Below, piece after piece: positions 58,511 to 64,000 of a stretch of 64,000 nt of DNA. Source of the stretch: Glutamicibacter nicotianae (GTDB taxonomy: Bacteria > Actinomycetota > Actinomycetes > Actinomycetales > Micrococcaceae); NCBI RefSeq assembly GCF_006539525.1, contig NZ_BJNE01000007.1:1-64000 (forward strand). Direction: 5' to 3'. How positions within the stretch are numbered: the first letter of the stretch is position 1; the number at the start of each line of letters is the position of its first letter. The notes under the pieces were generated by a model. The model searched no databases, had not been told where the DNA came from, and saw only the letters and a list, made by a program, of their open reading frames with translations. The position numbers and the translations under genes were made by a program.

Positions 58511-59728
58511 ATGGTCCAACTGGTCGCCCACCTCGCGCGACAGCGAATCACGGAACGTACCAGCATCAACCTAATATTCCTTCTTGCAGGATTATCTTTT
58601 GCGACTTGGGCGGGCCGCCTATCGATCATCGATACCGTTTTCGACTTCTCTGGCCTAAGCCTTGGGTCGTTCTTGATCTGCAGCACCGTCGGCACGCTGC
58701 TCGGCATCTCTCTCATTCCAACTATCAGCAAATTTGTACCGACGCGACGATTATTGTGCTGCCTACCCATTGGACTCGCAGCATGCCTAGTCATGCTCGG
58801 CATAGCTATCTCCATAACGGCGAATGCCTCGCTTGCCTACATTGCACTCTTCTTATACGGGATCACCTTTGGCTGCCTGGACATCATGATGAATGTCAGC
58901 GGAGCGCAGGTAGAGCGACGAGTGGGGCGTAGCATCATGCCTTCCCTTCACGGCTTCTTCAGCTTGGGAACACTAATAGGTGCCGGTCTGGCAACTGCAA
59001 CCATCTCGATGCACATTCCTAGCGTCTGGCACTTTTCCCTAGTTTCAGTACTCATTGCCATTCTCGCCTACATTGCCCATAGGGGCGTCACCTGCTGGGA
59101 AAACGAGAACTTCGTTCCTATCAACCAAGATGCCCGCCAAGGTCCGGCGCAGGCCACCAGGAAGAACTCGCTATTGCTATTACTGGGTGTAATGGTTGCC
59201 GGATTGAGCTTCACAGAAGGTGCGGCCAATGATTGGATCGCCGTAACTTCAGTTGACGGACACGGCTTCGAACATGGAATCGGTGCGCTCATGTTCACCC
59301 TATTCGTCGCCGCAATGACGCTGGGACGCTTTGTCGGTGGTCGACTAGTGGACCGGCTCGGTACGAAGAACACTCTCCTGATCATGGGACTTATCGGCCT
59401 GCTCGGTGTTGCCCTGTTCATCACCGGAACAAACCCGTACCTCGTGGGCCTCGGCTCAATGATGTGGGGCTTGGGCAGTTCACTGGGATTCCCCCTTGGA
59501 ATGAGCATTGCCGCTTCCCGCGGTGAACGGCTTGGACCCAAGGCTGTGAGCATCGTGAGCGCCTTTGGCTATGGCGCGATGCTAGGTGGGCCGCCTTTTA
59601 TCGGCTTCGTCGTCGATACGCTGAAGCTGCCTCAGGCACTATGGATCTGCGCGATTGTGCTCATTACTTCTCTGCTGTTGACGCCTGCGGTAACTCGCAT
59701 TGGCAAGCCGGCGGACAAGAACTCCTAA
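58511..59728 (+). CDS. MFS transporter (YbjJ-like)
   Basis: 405 aa with twelve predicted helices. Starts after AAAGGGA. N-terminal FATWAGRLSIIDTVFDFSGLSLG and the central GCLDIMMNVSGAQVERRVGRSIMPSLHGFFSLG motif are typical of YbjJ/FucP-related MFS proteins; the motif DRLGTKNTLL is the MFS loop between helices 8 and 9. Substrate unknown. Overlaps convergently by 4 bp with the Lrp gene. The 288 bp between this gene and the divergent dehydrogenase hold both promoters; nothing else is seen there. Confidence 0.88.
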   Translation: MVQLVAHLARQRITERTSINLIFLLAGLSFATWAGRLSIIDTVFDFSGLSLGSFLICSTVGTLLGISLIPTISKFVPTRRLLCCLPIGLAACLVMLGIAISITANASLAYIALFLYGITFGCLDIMMNVSGAQVERRVGRSIMPSLHGFFSLGTLIGAGLATATISMHIPSVWHFSLVSVLIAILAYIAHRGVTCWENENFVPINQDARQGPAQATRKNSLLLLLGVMVAGLSFTEGAANDWIAVTSVDGHGFEHGIGALMFTLFVAAMTLGRFVGGRLVDRLGTKNTLLIMGLIGLLGVALFITGTNPYLVGLGSMMWGLGSSLGFPLGMSIAASRGERLGPKAVSIVSAFGYGAMLGGPPFIGFVVDTLKLPQALWICAIVLITSLLLTPAVTRIGKPADKNS

Positions 59729-60171
59729 ACCGGCAGCATGGCTCGCTCCTTGATATTCCGCATGACGATGGTGCTTGTCAGCTTTTCCACCCCAGGCAAC
59801 TCCACAAGCACCTCGTCGTATACCCGCTGGTAATGCGGCAGGTCAGTGGCGAAGACACGTAGCAAGAAATCTGGTTCGCCGAAAAGGCGTTGAGCATCAA
59901 CTATTAGCTCCTCACGCTCTACGGCTGATTCAAAGTGCTTCAGCTGCGCTCGGTCCTTCAAGGTGACGAAAACCAGAGCTTCGAACCCCAGACCTATGAG
60001 CTCGGGGTCAATTACCGCCTGGTATCCGCTGATCACCCCCTTGCGTTCAAGTTCTCTGATCCGTCGATGGCAGGGAGCCACAGATAGTCCGACTTTCGCC
60101 GCTACGGCAGTCGCGCTCATGCGCCCGTCGTTCTGCAGTTCGGCCAAAATCGCTCGATCTAAATCATCCAT
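59725..60171 (-). CDS. Lrp/AsnC-family regulator
   Basis: 148 aa. Winged helix MDDLDRAILAELQNDGRMSATAVAAKVGLSVAPCHRRIRELERKGVI and a C-terminal RAM (amino-acid-binding) domain from about 65. Divergent from a LysE-type exporter, an arrangement in which the regulator senses the exported amino acid. Stop overlaps the MFS gene end. Confidence 0.92.
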   Translation of the reverse strand: MDDLDRAILAELQNDGRMSATAVAAKVGLSVAPCHRRIRELERKGVISGYQAVIDPELIGLGFEALVFVTLKDRAQLKHFESAVEREELIVDAQRLFGEPDFLLRVFATDLPHYQRVYDEVLVELPGVEKLTSTIVMRNIKERAMLPV

Positions 60172-60327
60172 GAATTCAGATTACTGCACAAATAATTTGC
60201 GCAGAACTCATTCAGGTACTATTTTTCTTGCTTTCCGGACGGATATCCCCAGAAATTCAGCAAGCACATTTCACAAATTTTTGCCTAAGGTTGCCACATC
60301 ACTGAAATATGGATTTTTGGAGAAGCA

Positions 60328-61044
60328 TTGGACCTCGCACAGTTCGCCGGATTCCTCCTGGTATCAGTTACCTTGGCCTGCACGCCCGGAGCAGACTGGG
60401 CATACATCATTTCCTCGGCACTTGGTAAAGCGGGCTTTCGCCCAGCCGTATGGGGATTACTCGCAGGTTACTTGGTTCATACAGCCCTCTTGGTGTGTGG
60501 AATTGCTGCCTTGGTAGCGAGTTCCCCATCCATTCTCTTGTGGCTGACCGCGGCCGGATCGCTCTATTTGCTGTGGCTGGGAGTCGCGACGCTGCGTTCC
60601 TGCAAGACCGCGAGATTCTTTAATCCTGATGCGGCTTCACTCCCAGAACCTGAAGCGCTGACCGGAAATTCTTCTCAATCCTTGCCTCAACCGTCCAAGG
60701 GGTCTGTGGCCCTGCTCGATAAAGTTGAACAACGGTCGCCTCGCAGCCAATTCATTAAAGGCCTGCTCACCAGTGGCACCAATCCCAAGGCCCTATTGCT
60801 GTATGTGGCCCTCATACCCCAGTACTTGGATTCGTCCCAGCCGCTTCCGCTGTCCTTGCAAACAGGCCTGCTTGGACTGACGCATTTCTCGGTTTCAATC
60901 CCCGTCTACTTCCTCGTCGCATTGGCCGCGAGCGCACTGCTCCGCTCACGGCCGATGGCGGCCCGCGTGGTAACACTGTGTTCCGGAATCATCATGATCC
61001 TCCTTTCCGCAGGCCTGATCTACGAGCAATTCTTCGTCGCATAG
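60328..61044 (+). CDS. LysE/RhtB-family exporter
   Basis: 238 aa, TTG start. Six-helix LysE fold: FAGFLLVSVTLACTPGADWAYIIS, LLWLTAAGSLYLLWLGVATLR, FIKGLLTSGTNPKALLLYVALIPQYL. A hydrophilic insert of about 45 residues follows the third helix. Exports amino acids or derivatives; likely controlled by the divergent Lrp protein. Substrate unknown. Confidence 0.88.
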   Translation: MDLAQFAGFLLVSVTLACTPGADWAYIISSALGKAGFRPAVWGLLAGYLVHTALLVCGIAALVASSPSILLWLTAAGSLYLLWLGVATLRSCKTARFFNPDAASLPEPEALTGNSSQSLPQPSKGSVALLDKVEQRSPRSQFIKGLLTSGTNPKALLLYVALIPQYLDSSQPLPLSLQTGLLGLTHFSVSIPVYFLVALAASALLRSRPMAARVVTLCSGIIMILLSAGLIYEQFFVA

Positions 61045-61052
61045 GAAATATA

Positions 61053-61087
61053 TTGAACACTGATCAAGACAATTGAACGGTGATCAA
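61053..61087. promoter_or_regulatory. Tandem operator-like repeats upstream of bioM
   Basis: TTGAACACTGATCAA (61053-61067) and TTGAACGGTGATCAA (61073-61087) are 20 bp apart, two helical turns. Each is itself an imperfect palindrome TTGAnC-N3-GnTCAA. Candidate binding sites of a dimeric biotin-responsive regulator; regulator unknown. Confidence 0.6.
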
Positions 61088-61094
61088 GTATGCT

Positions 61095-61126
61095 CGTTAT
61101 CGATGGCACTCCGGTCATCGATAACG
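61095..61126. promoter_or_regulatory. Perfect inverted repeat upstream of bioM
   Basis: CGTTATCGATG, 10-nt spacer, CATCGATAACG. The arms recall the TTATC-nATAA-type sites of BioR regulators, but that family is known from proteobacteria. It could also be a hairpin after the exporter gene, though no T run follows. Confidence 0.6.
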
Positions 61127-61193
61127 CAAGCATGAACTACTGCCCATTCAACGAATCAGATGTTCAAGCTATGATCCTCGCGCTGGAGCATTC

Positions 61194-61883
61194 GTGGAAC
61201 TACCGCCAATACGATTCGAAAACGTCACGGTCAGCTTTGAAGAGCGCGACGTGCTCAAAGATGTCAGCCTTACGCTCAACGAGCAACGCATCGGAATTAT
61301 CGGGGCAAACGGCGCTGGAAAGAGTACGCTGTCGCGGCTCATCAATGGACTTGTACTGCCCACGCAAGGAGCCGTGTATGTTGGCGACCGGGATACGCAA
61401 AAGCATGCAAAGCAAATACGTCGCGATGTGGGTTTCGTCTTTCAGAATCCGGCAAATCAAATCATCATGCCTCTGGTTTCAGAGGACATCGCATTCGGCC
61501 TGAAGAATCTGCAGCTTCCAAAAGCCGAAAGGCAGAAGCGTGTACACGAGACTCTGGCAGAGCTGAACATCTCTCATCTTGCGGACCGTGAAAGCCACAC
61601 GCTTTCGGGCGGTGAGCAGCAAATGGTTGCGCTCGCTTCCGTCTTGGCCATGCAGCCTCGAACCATTGTGTTCGATGAACCCACCACGATGCTGGATCTG
61701 CGCAACCGCCTTGCCTTCCAACGTGAGATCGCGAAATTGGAGCAACGCGCGATAGTGGTGACGCACGATTTGGAAATCCTCGAGGATTTCGACAGAGTCC
61801 TCGTTGTCACCGATGGCCGAATCGCATTCGATGGTCGACCTGATGAAGCGATCGCGAATTACCGCCAATGGAGCCACGCATGA
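61194..61883 (+). CDS. bioM: Biotin ECF transporter ATPase BioM
   Basis: 229 aa ABC ATPase. Walker A GANGAGKST near 38-46, Q-loop VFQNPANQIIMP, signature LSGGEQQMVALASVLAM, Walker B TIVFDEPTTMLD and the H-loop VVTHD. The Q-loop form NPxxQ is typical of ECF ATPases. GTG start, with CTGGAG upstream. First gene of bioMNY; overlaps bioN by 4 bp. The partner genes give the substrate. Confidence 0.93.
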   Translation: MELPPIRFENVTVSFEERDVLKDVSLTLNEQRIGIIGANGAGKSTLSRLINGLVLPTQGAVYVGDRDTQKHAKQIRRDVGFVFQNPANQIIMPLVSEDIAFGLKNLQLPKAERQKRVHETLAELNISHLADRESHTLSGGEQQMVALASVLAMQPRTIVFDEPTTMLDLRNRLAFQREIAKLEQRAIVVTHDLEILEDFDRVLVVTDGRIAFDGRPDEAIANYRQWSHA

Positions 61884-62485
61884 TCGCTTCCAAAAATTCT
61901 TCGTACCTAGCTCGCATAAAACCCGGATGGAAATTCGGAGCCCTATTGGTACTGAGCATCAGCCTTTATTTGATTGACTCGTGGCAACTCTTGTTGCTGT
62001 CATTCATACTGAGCATTGTCCTGCTGTTGTCGGCCAAGGTTGGGTTCAAGCAACTGCGCATGCCATTGATGTCGTTGGCCATGATCCTCAGCGTGGTGTT
62101 TGTTCTCCTGGGATTGCAAACAGATTGGGGCAATGCCATAGTTTCGGTTCTGCGGCTCCTGACCATGTGCTTGTTTGCGTATTCTGTCAGCCTGACCACA
62201 AGCTTCGACGCCATGCTGGAACTGTTCCAGCAGGTTGCATCTCCCCTACGTTTCATCGGGGCGAATCCTGCGCAAATCGCCTTGGGTTTATCCATGACTA
62301 TTCGCTTCATTCCGGAATTGAAAAAGGTATATCTGGAAGTTAGCGAGGCACAGCATGCTCGTGGCCTGGGCAACAACCCGTTGGCCGTGAGCGTTCCGCT
62401 AGTGATCAGGTCACTAAAAATCGCAGACGAAACAGCTGAGGCGCTCGACGCCCGCGGCTACGATTCAGCTCCATACCGACGCTAG
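61880..62485 (+). CDS. bioN: Biotin ECF transporter T component BioN
   Basis: 201 aa from the ATG at 61880 (ATGA overlap with bioM). About five helices, and the two coupling Ala-Arg-Gly motifs SEAQHARGLG and EALDARGYD that contact the ATPases. Energises BioY-mediated biotin uptake at the membrane. Confidence 0.93.
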   Translation: MIASKNSSYLARIKPGWKFGALLVLSISLYLIDSWQLLLLSFILSIVLLLSAKVGFKQLRMPLMSLAMILSVVFVLLGLQTDWGNAIVSVLRLLTMCLFAYSVSLTTSFDAMLELFQQVASPLRFIGANPAQIALGLSMTIRFIPELKKVYLEVSEAQHARGLGNNPLAVSVPLVIRSLKIADETAEALDARGYDSAPYRR

Positions 62486-62528
62486 TCCATTTGTCCTTCA
62501 ACCTCACTCGCACTGACAAGGAATTCTT

Positions 62529-63110
62529 ATGCCAACGAAAACCGACTCAACATCGCAGACGCGCAACACTGTCTATGTAGCGGTCTTTGCCGCAATGATC
62601 GCCGCTATGGGGCTCCTCCCGCCCATAACGCTGGGAATCATCCCTGTGCCGATTACCCTGCAAACTCTCGGTGTCATGCTGGCCGGTGCGTTGCTTGGGC
62701 CGTGGCGCGGAGCATTGGCCTCACTTGTGGTGGTTGTCCTGTCATTGGCAGGATTGCCCCTGTTATCTGGTGGACGCGGAGGGCTCGGCGTCCTCTTCGG
62801 GCCGACCGGAGGTTACCTCGTTGGCTGGATTTTCGGCTCCCTCGTTATCGGAGCACTCTTCAAATACTGGGTCCTGCGCAATGAAAATAAGGGTGTCCGA
62901 TTCGTGTCCGGACTGATCTCGGTGCTCCTCGGGGGCGTCGTTGTCATCTACTTGTTCGGAGTTCCGTGGACCGCGGCTACTACCGGGCTTGGTCTGGGAA
63001 CTTCGCTGCTGGGCTCGCTCGGCTTCCTGCCAGGGGACGTCTTCAAGGCTGTCGTGACGACATTGGTGGCATTGACCGTGCATCGCAGCTACCGCGGGTT
63101 GATGGGCTAG
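62529..63110 (+). CDS. bioY: Biotin-binding S component BioY
   Basis: 193 aa, six helices. Typical BioY segments: IPVPITLQTLGVMLAGALLGPWRGALA and GGRGGLGVLFGPTGGYLVGW. It captures biotin with high affinity. AAGGAA precedes the ATG. The next gene starts 4 bp after its stop, indicating co-transcription. Confidence 0.95.
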   Translation: MPTKTDSTSQTRNTVYVAVFAAMIAAMGLLPPITLGIIPVPITLQTLGVMLAGALLGPWRGALASLVVVVLSLAGLPLLSGGRGGLGVLFGPTGGYLVGWIFGSLVIGALFKYWVLRNENKGVRFVSGLISVLLGGVVVIYLFGVPWTAATTGLGLGTSLLGSLGFLPGDVFKAVVTTLVALTVHRSYRGLMG

Positions 63111-63114
63111 TTCC

Positions 63115-64000
63115 GTGGAACTGTGGCAGTCGCTGGCGAGGTGGGCCGACCAACAACCGGATCGCCTTGCCGTGCTGACTCCTGGAAGACAGCTGACCTA
63201 CGGGCAGCTAAAGAGGAGAAGCAGCGCTATCGCCCGGCAGCTGGATTCATTGCAGAGCACTCGCATTGGTGCGCGTACCAGCGACCCAATAGAAATGGCC
63301 ATCGCCTTCTACGCCATTGCGGCCAGTGGCAAAACGTTGGTTGTCATTGACCCCGCTTGGCCCGAGAATTTGGCAAGCACGATGGCAGCGAGCCTTCACT
63401 GCAAGTACATGATTGAATCTCCCAATTTGACGACATTGCCCGGGGTATCAAGGCTCATGGCATTTCCAGAGTCGCCGGCGGACGACGACTACGTCGCGTC
63501 CGCGGCAAACTTATCCGGTTCCCGCGACTTGCTAGTCATATGCACTTCGGGAAGCTCATCGCGGCCCAAACCGGTAGTCCGGACGGTTGGCTCCTGGGAA
63601 GAATCCTTGAGTGCAGGTTCCCGAATCCTGGGCGCTTCGCTCGATCAGGCCACGCTCTGCCCGAGTCCAATATCCCATGGCCTGGGACTGTACGCGATGG
63701 TCGAATCCGTTCATTCTGGCGGCACATTCTTGGCTACCGGAAAATGGGATCTGAACGGCATGAGGTCGTTGCTCTCTCAGTCCAGTTGCACCCGCATCGT
63801 CAGTGTCCCGACAATTCTCAGGAGGGTGCTTGAGCTGGCCGAGCCGACTTTTCTGTCCAACCTGCTAGTAGTTGTCAGTGGCGGCGAGGCGCTGCACCAA
63901 GAAACAGTGCAATTGCTTCATGAGATCGCCCCTATGGCACGTTGCGTTGAATACTTCGGAAGCAGCGAACACAGCCTCATCGCCTATCGCGAACGCAAAC
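63115..64000 (+). CDS. AMP-binding acyl-CoA ligase-like enzyme (partial, runs off the window)
   Basis: At least 295 aa from a GTG at 63115. The adenylate-forming motif CTSGSSSRPKPVV (AMP-binding P-loop) lies near 141-153, HGLG near 187 and the Y-x-G-S-S-E motif (EYFGSSEHS) near 279-287. It probably activates a carboxylic acid to acyl-AMP and then acyl-CoA. Coupling to bioY suggests a substrate linked to biotin or its precursors, such as a dicarboxylate or pimelate-like acid; this is inference. The 3' part lies outside the window. Confidence 0.85.
   Translation, partial: MELWQSLARWADQQPDRLAVLTPGRQLTYGQLKRRSSAIARQLDSLQSTRIGARTSDPIEMAIAFYAIAASGKTLVVIDPAWPENLASTMAASLHCKYMIESPNLTTLPGVSRLMAFPESPADDDYVASAANLSGSRDLLVICTSGSSSRPKPVVRTVGSWEESLSAGSRILGASLDQATLCPSPISHGLGLYAMVESVHSGGTFLATGKWDLNGMRSLLSQSSCTRIVSVPTILRRVLELAEPTFLSNLLVVVSGGEALHQETVQLLHEIAPMARCVEYFGSSEHSLIAYRERK

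Noticed and set aside
61090-61503. Plus-strand open frame overlapping the start of bioM
   Set aside because: It runs through the inverted repeat and overlaps bioM in another frame; bioM has the ATPase motifs.

Overview
The window is chromosomal DNA of a high-GC Gram-positive actinobacterium, most likely Micrococcaceae (Arthrobacter/Glutamicibacter-like). The assignment rests on GC-rich coding sequence with GTG/TTG starts, a WhiB-type protein, a TCGAAC-type SOS box, several apparently leaderless genes, an ECF-type biotin transporter and actinobacterial versions of EttA, RpiB, PepN and GlbO. It is inference from sequence recognised by eye; no search was run.

Layout. (1) 1-14.5 kb is host core: tRNA-Pro(TGG), tRNA-Gly(TCC), a Nei-type DNA glycosylase with rpiB, pepN, an OsmC protein with a group II truncated haemoglobin, tesB, a MOSC/ferredoxin-reductase fusion, soxR with a canonical sox box in front of a flavin reductase, ettA, ssb and a CPBP membrane protease. 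(2) tRNA-Arg(TCT) at 14.6 kb is an integration hot spot. A complete-looking siphovirus prophage of about 38.7 kb (14,622-53,356) sits in its 3' half. Leftward it carries integrase, an ImmA/IrrE-type metalloprotease and a repressor. Rightward it carries an early operon (excisionase-like protein, ParB-like protein, WhiB, a possible sliding clamp, BRO antirepressor, NrdH-like redoxin, nucleases), then terminase, portal, MuF, scaffold, capsid, connectors, tail tube, frameshifted tail chaperone, tape measure, tail tip, an SGNH-hydrolase tail fibre, endolysin and holin, and a three-gene accessory cassette next to attR. (3) 53.3-56.4 kb is a second, collapsed element using the same tRNA site: its own tyrosine integrase, its own arm-type repeats, and the 3' end of a phage tail gene with an M23 domain. 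(4) 56.4-56.53 kb looks like the scar of a third, related integration. (5) 56.5-64 kb is host again: a flavin dehydrogenase, an MFS transporter, an Lrp/LysE pair, and bioM-bioN-bioY followed by an AMP-binding ligase that runs off the end.

How parts work together. The prophage lysogeny module has an unusual control feature: an SOS (LexA-type) box overlaps the predicted leaderless promoter of the ImmA-like gene, which lies directly upstream of int, so DNA damage could raise both the putative repressor protease and the integrase. The late region follows the standard siphovirus order, including a T TTT TTG -1 slippery site in the tail chaperone. Three loci are transcribed against the surrounding phage genes (19.3-19.9, 48.8-49.7 and 52.2-53.2 kb) and are the best candidates for lysogen-expressed accessory functions such as defence or surface modification. 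The 11-bp-period repeats beside each att copy differ between the two integrases and allow the order of insertions at the tRNA to be read.
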